DNA of 64,000 nucleotides from Pseudomonas mendocina (GTDB lineage Bacteria; Pseudomonadota; Gammaproteobacteria; Pseudomonadales; Pseudomonadaceae): positions 3,720,001-3,784,000 of the forward strand of contig NZ_CP027657.1 in assembly GCF_003008615.1 (NCBI RefSeq), read 5' to 3'. The translations under genes and the position numbers were made by a program. How positions within the stretch are numbered: the first letter of the stretch is position 1; every line of letters starts with the position of its first letter. Of the stretch, positions 1 to 8,353 are shown piece by piece. Below the pieces are notes generated by a model. That model searched no databases. It was given only the letters and a program-made list of their open reading frames with translations, and was not told the origin of the DNA.

Positions 1-1785
1 CCCGGCCTTGAACAGCGTGCCATTTTCCAGGATCAGGTCGTTGCCATCGGCAAAGCCGAATACGTCATTGGCGGAGGCGCCGCCTGCGCGCTCGATGACC
101 AGTTGGCCGCCGCTGTAGTCACCGGAGCCGCCGGCCAGGCGGTCGAAGTTGGCGTCGCTGAGGGTCAGGCCGCTGGCCAGGGTGATCGCTTCGCCACGGA
201 TCAGCGTCTGGATCGAGGAGAAGCGGCTCAGGCCATTGCCGGAAACCACGATGGACTGGCCGTCAGCGGATACGGCGATCTCCTGGCCATTGGTCGCGCT
301 GGTCAGCGTGCCCATGTCGGTCAGGCTGCCATTGGCCGCAACGCTGTAGATATGCACGGTTCCGTTGGTGGCCGTGACATACAGGCGGTTACCTTCGGTA
401 TTGAGCGACAGGCTGCCGGTCTGGATGCCGCTGATCACATTGGTCTGGGTGAGCCTGTTGTCGGTGCCCAGTTGGTAGAGAGTGAGCCCGCTGCTGGTGG
501 CCACATACAGGTAGCGGCCATCTTCGGAGGCCACTAGGTCGGTGCCGACGGCGCTGATGTTGATGCTGTCGACCAAGGTCAGGGCGCCTGTGCCCGAGGC
601 GCTGCGCAGATAGACCGACAGGCTGGGCGGCGTCACGATGCCGGCCCCAGCGTAGGTCACGTAGACGTAGTCGCCGGAGGTGGTGACCATGCCGCTGCGG
701 CCGTCGGGGCGGTGGATCAGTGTCAGGGCTCCGGTGCTGGTATCGCGGTCGTACACGTACAGGCCGTTGTACTGGCTGCCGACGAACAACTGCTTGCCGT
801 CATCGGAGATGGCGATGCCGCCGGTCACGCTGGAGCCCACCGCGATGCTGGCGCCGTAGCTCAGCGTGCCATCGGCGTTGACGTTGAGCAGTACCAGGTT
901 GCCACTGCCTGAGGCGGTGTAGATCGACTTGCCATCGGCGCTCACGACCAGGTGCTTGACCGTGCCCAGATCCTGAACACCGGTCAGTGTCTGCTTCAAT
1001 ACCAGGCTACCGGTATCGCCGACTTCGAACACGCTGATGCTGCTGTTCGAGCCGGCTGCGTAGACGTACTTGCCATCGGCCGAATAGGCCACTTCGGTGG
1101 AACCGGCCAGTACGCCGGTATTCAGCGCTTCGGCTTCCTTGAGCACGTCGCCGGAAATCACCGGTGGTACGTTGACCTGGCTGTCGACCTCGACCGTGGC
1201 CTTGATCGCGCTCAGATCAGTGCTCTGGCCGCCGTCGTCGCTCAGGCTCTGCAGGGTGACGGTAACGGTGCCGCTGGCGACGGACTTGTCGAGCGCCTGG
1301 TAGGCGATGGTGTCGATCAGGGTGCCGACGTCCTGCGGGTCTGGCGCGAACGAATTGAGCGATAGCGTGATGGTCGTGGTGCTGCCGGAAACGCTCACGC
1401 TGTAGACGTAGCCAGTGTCGCCTGCTCGCGTAGTACCGCTACCGGCCACCAGCTCGATGACCTTGCCGTCGATCACCAGCGCCTGATTGCTGCCGGTGCG
1501 ATCGATGGTGATGACCAGGTCGGCCAGCTCGTCGAGGCCACTGGTTTCCTGAAAGACATTGACGTCCGCGAACAGATCGACCGCTGGGAAGCTGGTGGTG
1601 CTGTCGGTGATGGTGAGCGTGTTGTTGACCGGCGTCGCCTCGACGCCCGGCGCCTCGGCAGTCGCTGGCACCTCGGCCTGTGCCGCCACTTCCGCTGCGG
1701 TGGTAACGGCCGCGGCGTCGAGCAGTATGCGCGGCTCCAGGGCCAGGGCGCGGAAATAGCGTTGCGATGGCTTGCGTGTGGTCAT
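1..1785 (-). CDS. LEPR-XLL surface protein with beta-propeller repeats (C-terminus outside window)
   Basis: The first 595 codons of a large protein that runs off the left edge. Residues 16-25 are LEPRILLDAA, the N-terminal LEPR-XLL signature of very large exported adhesin-like proteins. After a beta-sandwich-like stretch, residues from about 195 to 540 carry repeated YVTN/lactonase-type blades such as YSADGKYVYAAG and SEDGRYLYVAT. There is no classical signal peptide, which fits families thought to leave by type I secretion; that route is inference. The ATG at 1785 is preceded by GGAAG at a good distance. It lies 54 bases after the tadG-like gene and is probably co-transcribed with it, so it may be a surface partner of the Tad pilus. 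The total length and any C-terminal secretion signal cannot be seen. Confidence 0.8.
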   Translation of the reverse strand, partial: MTTRKPSQRYFRALALEPRILLDAAAVTTAAEVAAQAEVPATAEAPGVEATPVNNTLTITDSTTSFPAVDLFADVNVFQETSGLDELADLVITIDRTGSNQALVIDGKVIELVAGSGTTRAGDTGYVYSVSVSGSTTTITLSLNSFAPDPQDVGTLIDTIAYQALDKSVASGTVTVTLQSLSDDGGQSTDLSAIKATVEVDSQVNVPPVISGDVLKEAEALNTGVLAGSTEVAYSADGKYVYAAGSNSSISVFEVGDTGSLVLKQTLTGVQDLGTVKHLVVSADGKSIYTASGSGNLVLLNVNADGTLSYGASIAVGSSVTGGIAISDDGKQLFVGSQYNGLYVYDRDTSTGALTLIHRPDGRSGMVTTSGDYVYVTYAGAGIVTPPSLSVYLRSASGTGALTLVDSINISAVGTDLVASEDGRYLYVATSSGLTLYQLGTDNRLTQTNVISGIQTGSLSLNTEGNRLYVTATNGTVHIYSVAANGSLTDMGTLTSATNGQEIAVSADGQSIVVSGNGLSRFSSIQTLIRGEAITLASGLTLSDANFDRLAGGSGDYSGGQLVIERAGGASANDVFGFADGNDLILENGTLFKAG

Positions 1786-1839
1786 GGCAGTCTTCCAGGA
1801 CAGTGAAGGTGAAAATGAGAAGGGCGTGCGGCGTCAGGG

Positions 1840-3441
1840 CTACTCGACCAGGCGTACGTAGGAGCCCTGTTGGCGAATGTCTTCGAGAATCTCGTCCAGG
1901 CGACTTTGAATGCGGCCTTCGGCGGCAGCGAAGTCGAATCCCTGGAGGTAGGTGATGTCACCGCTCTTGACGGCGCAGCGCGCCAGACCGGGGCCGGCGA
2001 TACGACGGAATTGCGAGGCACCGTCGATCGTGCCTTCGGCGTTCAGGTCGTTGTTCTCTATCTCGTCCTGGCCGATGGCGATCATGAAGAAACGCAGCTT
2101 GCGCTCGCGGAAGCTGTCGCACAGGCGCGCGAAGCGCTGCGTCCTCAGGCTCAGGTTTTCGCCATCGCTGCCGGTTTCTCCATCGATGGCCTGGCCGATA
2201 TAGGCGTTGTAGGCGTCACTGTCGAACCAGCGCTCACCGGTGGTGTTGACCAGCATGACGATGGCCTTGTAGCTGTCGCCGCCGTCGTCCTTGAAGTCCT
2301 TGGGCAGATCGTCCGACAGGTTCCAGCCAGCGCTGCCGCGGAACGCCGGGGCGAGTGCCATGGCGCTCCAGCCCATGGCGATGGCGTAGTTGGTATTGAA
2401 GCGGGTGGACATCTGATCGAGGCGCTCCTCGATCTTGTCCAGGTCGTTGGTCAGGGGCAGCAGGGGGGCTGACGGGCAGCCGCGGTCGGCGACCATCCAG
2501 CGCGTGTCGTTGACGCCGGTGGCCTGGCCGAACATGGGGTTGGGGCCGATCCAGCGGATCGGGTTGGCGCCTGGACTGCCATTTTCTGGCAGGTCGTGGC
2601 GGTAGTAGATGCGGAACTGGCCGCTCGGCGCGTCATCCCAGTGGTAGTTCTCGCCACGGCTCAGGCCGCGGTACATGCACAGCAGGTTGGCGCGACGATC
2701 CGGGATGCGGCGGTCATGCAGGCCGGCGTAGCCGGAACGGAACAGTGAGGTGAGTTCGATGGGACGCAGCGCCGAGGGCATCGACCAGCTGTTCAGGCGT
2801 TGCAGGTGATTGGCACTGGGGCCGGCCGGCGCGCGGCTGTCGGGGTTGGTGTAATCGGGCGAAACGTTCACCGACTGGCTGAAGGGCACCAGCGCCAGCC
2901 AGGCATCGTCGCGATCCTTCACCAGGTTCTCGGCGAAGCGCATGCTCAGGCGGCGCAGTACGTCGAGGTTACGCTCGTTTTCCGAACCCGAGTTGGGCAG
3001 GGTCAGCGCCACTTCGAGAGCACTCGGCTGCACCTCCACGGTGGAGTGTATGAGCAGGTCGCGTGGCTCCACGCCAAGCAGGTCGGCATCTGCCTGGAAG
3101 GTGACCTCGACCTTGTAGCGAGTGCGGCCTTGATCGTCCTTCTGCTCGCTGAGGGCGAGCTTCTCTTCGTCGATCTGCGCGGCCAGGGTGCTGTCCAGGC
3201 CCAGGTTGTTGACGACGTAGCCGTAGGCCAGCTTCTTGAAGTCTTCCAGCGGCTTTTCACCACTGGCCAGGCGCTCGTGACCCACGGCCAACGCGGCCAT
3301 GTCGGTGGCCCGCTTGATCTGCGCGGCGCTGTTGGTCAGGCGGCTGGTGTCGATGGCGTAGGCGGTGGCGAGCAGGGCGCCGCCCAGGGCCAGAACCATG
3401 AAGGGCGCGATGCTGCCGCGTTGCTGGCGAGCGTGGATCAT
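1840..3441 (-). CDS. tadG: TadG-like pilus assembly protein
   Basis: A 533-residue pseudopilin-like protein. The N-terminus reads QQRGSIAPFMVLALGGALL followed by a hydrophobic segment, the TadE/TadG-type N-terminal signature in which one membrane helix anchors a large periplasmic domain. The C-terminal two thirds (for example AIVMLVNTTGERWFD and KLRFFMIAIG) resembles a von Willebrand A fold, as in other TadG proteins. TadG is thought to act in surface assembly of Flp pili. The gene is separated from the main tad operon by a DUF454 gene and a REP doublet and has its own promoter, which closely resembles the flp promoter. No strong ribosome binding site precedes the ATG. The LEPR-XLL gene follows 54 bases downstream. 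Confidence 0.85.
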   Translation of the reverse strand: MIHARQQRGSIAPFMVLALGGALLATAYAIDTSRLTNSAAQIKRATDMAALAVGHERLASGEKPLEDFKKLAYGYVVNNLGLDSTLAAQIDEEKLALSEQKDDQGRTRYKVEVTFQADADLLGVEPRDLLIHSTVEVQPSALEVALTLPNSGSENERNLDVLRRLSMRFAENLVKDRDDAWLALVPFSQSVNVSPDYTNPDSRAPAGPSANHLQRLNSWSMPSALRPIELTSLFRSGYAGLHDRRIPDRRANLLCMYRGLSRGENYHWDDAPSGQFRIYYRHDLPENGSPGANPIRWIGPNPMFGQATGVNDTRWMVADRGCPSAPLLPLTNDLDKIEERLDQMSTRFNTNYAIAMGWSAMALAPAFRGSAGWNLSDDLPKDFKDDGGDSYKAIVMLVNTTGERWFDSDAYNAYIGQAIDGETGSDGENLSLRTQRFARLCDSFRERKLRFFMIAIGQDEIENNDLNAEGTIDGASQFRRIAGPGLARCAVKSGDITYLQGFDFAAAEGRIQSRLDEILEDIRQQGSYVRLVE

Positions 3442-3577
3442 GAATGACGCTCGCCGTGCAGAGCTTCAGAAACAGGGATTCCCGAGAAGAGATGCCGAGT
3501 GGAAAAGGAGGGTGCACGCATCGGAAATCTTGCCTTTCACTGAGTGCCCGACTGAGAGCGTGGGCGCGTAGTGGTAA

Positions 3578-3634
3578 AGATAAGAATTATTCCCAATCGC
3601 GAGCAATGATCGTTTCATTAAGAATGCTTAAGGG
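3578..3634 (-). promoter_or_regulatory. Predicted tadG promoter with direct-repeat activator box
   Basis: Read on the minus strand, positions 3632-3617 give CTTAAGCATTCTTAAT, two CTTAA half-sites with a 10-base period. Ten bases later comes TTGCTC (3606-3601), then a 17-base spacer and TTATCT (3583-3578), a plausible -35/-10 pair. The whole block aligns over about 54 bases with the flp upstream region at 15236-15293, with a single one-base gap. A box just upstream of -35 with one helical turn between half-sites fits an OmpR-family activator. Confidence 0.65.
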
Positions 3635-3730
3635 AGCGAACACATGGGGTCATGTGAGCCCGCACGGTACGCCGCCGTTGCAGCGCGCGGGTCTGTGCAG
3701 CGCTATGTCGGCATGTGGCATTCGGTTCTT

Positions 3731-3806
3731 TCGCGGCTGAAGCCGCTCCTACGGATGCATGGATTCACGGCGCTCCCTAACCTCGTAGGAGCGGCTTCAG
3801 CCGCGA
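3731..3806. repeat. REP doublet (inverted pair)
   Basis: Positions 3731-3753 and 3784-3806 are inverted copies of a REP palindrome of the GTAGGAGCGGCTTCAGCCGCGA type, a family common between Pseudomonas genes. A related copy lies at 11003-11061. The pair sits immediately beyond the DUF454 stop codon at 3818. Confidence 0.9.
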
Positions 3807-3817
3807 AAAGGGGGCGC

Positions 3818-4237
3818 TCAGGCCGACCTGCCCTCCACCGGCAACGACTCGGGTCGTGACCAGATCCAGCAGGCACCGCAGAACATGCCGCCGCCAGCGC
3901 TTAGCAGCAGCCACAGCGGTGGCTCGTGCCACAGCAGCAGGGCAAAGCAGGCGAGCATGCTGATGCTGGCGTAGAACTTGTGACGGCGGGCGATCACACC
4001 ACCGTTGGCCCAGTTGTTGAGGATCGGCCCGAACACACGATGTTGGTGCAGCCAGCGATTCAGGCGCGGCGAACTCTTGCTCGAGGCCCAGGCGGCCAGC
4101 AGGACGAATTCGGTGGTCGGCAGGCCCGGCAGGATCGCGCCGAGGATGGCCATGCCCAGACTCAGGTAGGCCAGCGCCAGGTAGCAGAGTCGCTTGGCGC
4201 GACCGGTGGCAGGCTGGTTTGCAGCAGGTGTAGGCAT
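3818..4237 (-). CDS. DUF454 / YbaN-family inner membrane protein
   Basis: A small hydrophobic protein of about 139 residues. The motif GAILPGLPTTEFVLLAAW followed by SSPRLNRWLHQH and FGPILNNW is characteristic of the YbaN/DUF454 family, whose function is not established. Two or three membrane helices are visible (residues about 20-50 and 90-120). The ATG at 4237 (MPTPAANQ) is preferred because the upstream extension would need a TTG start and adds non-conserved sequence. The gene lies between the tadF-like gene and tadG on the same strand but shows no relation to pilus function, so it is probably a bystander. Confidence 0.75.
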   Translation of the reverse strand: MPTPAANQPATGRAKRLCYLALAYLSLGMAILGAILPGLPTTEFVLLAAWASSKSSPRLNRWLHQHRVFGPILNNWANGGVIARRHKFYASISMLACFALLLWHEPPLWLLLSAGGGMFCGACWIWSRPESLPVEGRSA

Positions 4238-4442
4238 TTCAGGGATGATCCGCACAGCAATGGAGGCGTACACCCGTCGGTTCTTTGCGACGCCACACAA
4301 CGGGAGTGGTCAAGTAGACGGGCTGGGCAGTCGCTAGGCAAGTTAAGAGGCGTTCATGTTTGTCACGCCTGCCGAGCCGGCTGGCTCGGCAGGCGTGGTG
4401 AGGGTTGACGCTTCGCGGGCACGCCCGTTCCCACGAGTTGGC

Positions 4443-5027
4443 TCAGCTGTCTTCGTCCTTGAGGCCGACTTCTTCGCTGAGCGGTTCGTCCAGTTCGATG
4501 ACGTTGTAGCTCATGCGCGCGAAGGAGATGGTGTGGATGTCCTTGTCGGCGATCAGGGCGCTGCTCAGCGCCAGGTTGTCGCTGTTGCGACACAGCTGCA
4601 CGACCATCATGGAGGCGGTCACCGGCGCTTCGTCCTCGTCGGCGGCTGGTACTTCCTCGGGCAGTTCGCCGCTGTAGCGACCATCGCTCGACAGCTCCGG
4701 GCAGATGCCTTCGGCATTGCCGCGATACAGCGGCTTCCAGGGCATGCTGCGGTCGAGCATGACCCGGCTGATGACCATCTCATATTGGCCAAGCGCTCCG
4801 GCTGCGGCGGTCTGTTCGGTCAGCGCCTGCAGGCTGTCCTTGTCCAGGCGGCTCTGCATGGCCAGGATGCTGGCGACGCTGTGGGCCGATTGCTCCATGT
4901 AGGCGCGGGCCTGGTTGATGTTGTACAGGTCGCCGATGATGATCGCCGTGCCGATCAGCAACGGCATGATCAGTGCGCCTTCGAGCAGGGCATTGCCGCG
5001 CTGCTTGCGCCGTGAAATCAGCCTCAT
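4443..5027 (-). CDS. TadE-family minor pseudopilin (TadF-like)
   Basis: A 194-residue protein with a basic N-terminus and the sequence QRGNALLEGALIMPLLIG, the TadE-type prepilin-like motif with a glutamate five residues after the glycine processing site, followed by one membrane helix (about residues 12-35). The remainder is a periplasmic domain. Minor pseudopilins TadE and TadF are cleaved by the dedicated prepilin peptidase and prime Flp pilus assembly. Its ATG overlaps the TGA of the preceding tadE as ATGA (5027-5024), so the two are translationally coupled. It is the last gene of the main tad operon. Confidence 0.85.
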   Translation of the reverse strand: MRLISRRKQRGNALLEGALIMPLLIGTAIIIGDLYNINQARAYMEQSAHSVASILAMQSRLDKDSLQALTEQTAAAGALGQYEMVISRVMLDRSMPWKPLYRGNAEGICPELSSDGRYSGELPEEVPAADEDEAPVTASMMVVQLCRNSDNLALSSALIADKDIHTISFARMSYNVIELDEPLSEEVGLKDEDS

Positions 5028-5539
5028 TCGTCCTCCTCCACGTCCTTTTCACTGGTCAGGCTGCCCAGCAGTTGGCGGTACTGGTACTGGAAGGCATCGC
5101 CGAGGCCGAACAGGGCTGGCAGCGGCGTCATGAACACCTGGGTCAGGTCGACGGTGACGCTGAGTACGGGCGGCGACGTATCCAGCGCGTCCTGTTCCTT
5201 GTCCGCCGCGCCGCCGCCGAACTGGCGCAGGTTATCGAAGGCCAGCACATCCACCTGAAAGTTGTCCTCGGTGAGAAAACCATAGGATGAGTCGATCAGG
5301 CGTTGCTCGATGGCGGCCTGCAGCACTTCAGGCGTTTGCGCGTAGAAGGCACGATCCTGGCGAAAGTCCTGCAGGGCTCGCTCCAGGGCCAGGCTGCCGA
5401 CGCCGATCATCAGGCTGATGCGCGCCAGTTCGAACAGCATCATCACGCCGAACAGCAGAACCGGCAGGATCAGCGCGGTCTCCACTGCGGTAACGCCTTG
5501 CTGCCCTCGCAGCAGGGCACGGAATGAGACCTGTCGCAT
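5024..5539 (-). CDS. tadE: TadE minor pseudopilin
   Basis: A 171-residue protein. QQGVTAVETALILPVLLFG near the N-terminus is the TadE prepilin-like signature: glycine cleavage site, then E at +5 within a hydrophobic helix. The C-terminal part is periplasmic. It is expected to be processed by the Tad prepilin peptidase encoded at 14407-14967. A GTG at 5542 would add one residue, but the ATG at 5539, overlapping the tadD stop as TGATG, is simpler. The overlaps with tadD and with the tadF-like gene show a tightly coupled operon. Confidence 0.87.
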   Translation of the reverse strand: MRQVSFRALLRGQQGVTAVETALILPVLLFGVMMLFELARISLMIGVGSLALERALQDFRQDRAFYAQTPEVLQAAIEQRLIDSSYGFLTEDNFQVDVLAFDNLRQFGGGAADKEQDALDTSPPVLSVTVDLTQVFMTPLPALFGLGDAFQYQYRQLLGSLTSEKDVEEDE

Positions 5540-6408
5540 CACTCGGCTTGCTCGCTCAGGGCCAATGGTTGCTGACTGGCGGCGAGCAGTTCGCTGGCCA
5601 GTGGTGCACCCGCGTCGACGCGGGCGCGTGCGGTGCGGAACTGCTGGAGGATCTGTCCGGCGTATTGCGCCTCCATGTTCTCCAGCAACACTGCCTGGGC
5701 GGTGTCCTCATGCCCGGAGAAAACGTAGGCCAGTGCCAGGTTCAACTGCAGGGAAATGTCGCCCTGGCTGCGCGCCTGGTTGAGCAGGCCGATGGCTTTG
5801 CCGCTGTCGCCGCTGGCCAGCCAGGACAGGGCCAGGTTGTTCAGCGCCGGCGTGTAGCTGGGGTCGATCTCCAGGGCTTTCTGGAATTGCTCGCGGGCGT
5901 CGCCGTCACGTTTCTGCAGGTTGTAGGCGACACCCAGGCCGTTGAGCGCCTGCAGGTCATGCGGCACGGCCTGCACCGCGCAGCGGAAGTCGCGCTCGGC
6001 CAATGTTGCCTGGCCCAGGCTCAGGCGCGCACGGCCAAGACCGTTGCACAGGGCTTGTGCCTGTTCGGCTGGAAGGGCGCTCGGATCGCCGCCCAGCTCC
6101 TGGCGGGTGCGTTGGTACAGGGCCAGTGCTTCGCCGGCCGGGCGCACGGTGGCGGCGACGCTGGCGTATTCGAGCAGGTAGCTGCCCCTGAGCTGGCCGC
6201 GTTCGTCCATGCGCGCATAGACCTCGTAGGCCGCCTGCAGGCGCTGGTTGTCGCGCAGGGTGTGGGCCAGGCGCAGCGCCTCGCCGGCCTCCTTGTCCAG
6301 GGATGGTTGGGAAACCGAAGACAGGCTGGCGCAGCCACTTAGGGTCAGGGTGAACAGCAAAGGCAGCAGGGCAACGCGGTACGCAGGCATGAAGAAGTCT
6401 CGCATCAT
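5539..6408 (-). CDS. tadD: TadD, TPR lipoprotein of Flp pilus assembly
   Basis: A protein of about 289 residues. It has a signal peptide ending in a lipobox (LTLSGC, the cysteine about 26 residues from the start) and then tetratricopeptide repeats, clearest in AVPHDLQALNGLGVAY and ALEIDPSYTPALNNLALSW. TadD is an outer-membrane-associated lipoprotein that helps secretin assembly, like pilotins of type IV pili. The start is either the ATG at 6408, which overlaps the tadC stop as ATGA, or the ATG at 6390 (MPAYRVALL); both retain the signal. The upstream open frame beyond 6408 is tadC read in another frame and is not part of this protein. Confidence 0.88.
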   Translation of the reverse strand: MMRDFFMPAYRVALLPLLFTLTLSGCASLSSVSQPSLDKEAGEALRLAHTLRDNQRLQAAYEVYARMDERGQLRGSYLLEYASVAATVRPAGEALALYQRTRQELGGDPSALPAEQAQALCNGLGRARLSLGQATLAERDFRCAVQAVPHDLQALNGLGVAYNLQKRDGDAREQFQKALEIDPSYTPALNNLALSWLASGDSGKAIGLLNQARSQGDISLQLNLALAYVFSGHEDTAQAVLLENMEAQYAGQILQQFRTARARVDAGAPLASELLAASQQPLALSEQAE

Positions 6409-7367
6409 TGGCTGAGCAGGCGGATGACGCGCACCATCGCCGGTGCGCCCATCATCGCCACGATAGGCGGCAGGATCAGGGTCATCAGGGGCACGCTCAG
6501 TTGTGCAGGCAGCTTGCCGGCGCGCTCTTCGAGGTTGAGGATCAGCGTCTTGCGGCTTTCCTCGGAAATGGTGCGCAGCGCCTGCGACAGCGGCGTGCCG
6601 TAGCGCTCGGCCTGGATCAGGGTGGCGACCATGCTTTCGATGCCGCTCACACCCGTGCGCTCGGCCAGGTTGAGCAGGGCGCGCGGGCGGTCGCTGAGAA
6701 TCTGTAGTTCGGCGTAGGTGTAGCGCAGCTCGTCGGCCAGTTCCGGCGACGACAGCGCCAGCTCCTTGGACACCACCTGCAGCACGCGGCCCAGCGGCAG
6801 GCCGGCCTCGGCGCAGATCACCATCAGGTCGAGGCCGTCGGGCAGGCTGCGCGACAGGCGTTCGCCGCGTTTGGCGCTGCGCATCTTCAGCCACAGTTCC
6901 GGCGCGGTGGTGCCGGCGAACAGCGCCAGCAGGCCGCCGGCCAGGCCATTCATGCCCAGGCGCGAGCCGGGTTCCAGTACGCCGAACAGCATGATCATTG
7001 CCAGCAGCAGGCCAAGAGCGTATTTGCCAATCATCAGCAGGCCCAGGGCTTCCTGGCTGCGGAAACCAGCCATGATCAGCAGACGCCGCAGCTTCTGCCG
7101 GTCGTTGTCGGTACCGGCGAGGCCTTCGCCGAAACGCGCCATCGGCACCAGCAACGCTTGTAGACGCGGCGGCAGTTGCAAGCCCTGGCCGCGCAGGATG
7201 TCGTCCTGGCGAACACTGGGTATTGCCGCAGGTGCATCGACCCGCAAACGCTGGCGCAGTGGCGCCAGTTGGCTGCGGTGATGCAGGCCGATCAGCAGCA
7301 GGCCGATACCGGCCAGCAGGATGGCCAGGGCACTGATGGCCAGGGGATCGTCGAACAGGGTGGTCAT
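6405..7367 (-). CDS. tadC: TadC inner membrane platform protein
   Basis: A 320-residue protein of the type II secretion F family. It has an N-terminal hydrophobic segment, a cytoplasmic domain with SLPDGLDLMVICAEAGLPL (a core TadC/GspF motif), and a hydrophobic C-terminus (LMTLILPPIVAMMGAPAM). With TadB it forms the inner membrane platform on which the ATPase TadA works. The ATG at 7367 has an excellent upstream site (AAGGAGGG) and overlaps the tadB stop as ATGA. Confidence 0.92.
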   Translation of the reverse strand: MTTLFDDPLAISALAILLAGIGLLLIGLHHRSQLAPLRQRLRVDAPAAIPSVRQDDILRGQGLQLPPRLQALLVPMARFGEGLAGTDNDRQKLRRLLIMAGFRSQEALGLLMIGKYALGLLLAMIMLFGVLEPGSRLGMNGLAGGLLALFAGTTAPELWLKMRSAKRGERLSRSLPDGLDLMVICAEAGLPLGRVLQVVSKELALSSPELADELRYTYAELQILSDRPRALLNLAERTGVSGIESMVATLIQAERYGTPLSQALRTISEESRKTLILNLEERAGKLPAQLSVPLMTLILPPIVAMMGAPAMVRVIRLLSQ

Positions 7368-8353
7368 GTCACCCTCCTTACCATCAGGTGGGTGATGACC
7401 AGGCCCAGCGCCACACTGCCGAAGGAATAGAACAGCACGAGGTTGCCGGTCGCATCGTTGAGCAGAAAGTGAAAGTCGCGCGGCGAGTTCAGGTACATGT
7501 AGCCGAGGGCGAATGGCACCAGCGAGGCGACGATCTTCGCCGAGGCGCGGGCCTCGGAGGTCTTGGCCTGGATCTTCAGGTGCAGCTCGTGGCGGTCACG
7601 CAGGGTGCCTGACAGGCGATCCAGGGTCTCGCCCAGGCGGCCACCAGCTTCCTGGTTGATGATCAGGATCACCGCGAAGAAGCGGTACTCGTTGAGCGGG
7701 ATACGCCTGGCCGAGTCCTGCATGGCCTGGCGCAGCGGCACACCGAGGCGCAGCCAGTTGTCGATCAGGGCGAACTCCACCGCCAGCGGCCCGGCGATGT
7801 TCGGTGCGACCAGGGCGAAGGCGTTGCTCACCGGCACGCCGGCGCGAGCGGTACGGGTGATGGCGTCGATGGCTTCCGGCAGGCTCTGCTTGAGTTCGGC
7901 CAGGTGCTTGTCCAGCCCCTTGCGGTAGCCCAGGGTCGCCAGCACGGTGAAGAACACCAGGGTCAGCAGCAGGCTGGCCAGCAGCGGCAACGGGGTTTCC
8001 TTGCCCAGCAGCACGCCGCCGATCAGGCTGGCCAGGGCGGTCAGGGCCACGCGCATCGGCAGGCTCTGGCGCCAGCCGAGCACGCTGATACCCATCCAGA
8101 TATTGGCGATACGCGGGCCGATCAGCGGCAGGTCGGCGAAGGGGGCGTTCTCCATTTCCTTGAGAATGCCGTCGACCGACAACGGCGGGCTGCTCTTGAT
8201 GGCCTGGCCAACCAGCTCACCCTTGAGCTTCTCCAGGCGCTGTAGCACGACCTTGTCCGGCACGTTGCGCCGGCTCAGGCTGCGTGCTGCCAGCACGGCG
8301 AGCACCACGGCAAGGAACACCAGCAGGGTCAGCAGATCGAGTACGGCGTCCAT
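7364..8353 (-). CDS. tadB: TadB inner membrane platform protein
   Basis: A 329-residue T2SS-F-family protein, partner of TadC. The N-terminal hydrophobic helix (residues about 2-24), the core SLPEAIDAITRTARAGVPVSNAF and the paired C-terminal membrane helices are typical of TadB/CpaG. The correct start is the ATG at 8353 (MDAVLDLL), which overlaps the tadA stop as TGATG. Longer open frame upstream is an overlapping reading of tadA. Confidence 0.92.
   Translation of the reverse strand: MDAVLDLLTLLVFLAVVLAVLAARSLSRRNVPDKVVLQRLEKLKGELVGQAIKSSPPLSVDGILKEMENAPFADLPLIGPRIANIWMGISVLGWRQSLPMRVALTALASLIGGVLLGKETPLPLLASLLLTLVFFTVLATLGYRKGLDKHLAELKQSLPEAIDAITRTARAGVPVSNAFALVAPNIAGPLAVEFALIDNWLRLGVPLRQAMQDSARRIPLNEYRFFAVILIINQEAGGRLGETLDRLSGTLRDRHELHLKIQAKTSEARASAKIVASLVPFALGYMYLNSPRDFHFLLNDATGNLVLFYSFGSVALGLVITHLMVRRVT

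Larger units (their letters stand above)
3442..3817. other. Intergenic region upstream of tadG
   Basis: This 376-base stretch has no convincing gene. It holds the tadG promoter with its direct-repeat box (3578-3634) and a REP doublet (3731-3806). The doublet lies just downstream of the stop of the DUF454 gene and may close that transcript. Confidence 0.7.
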
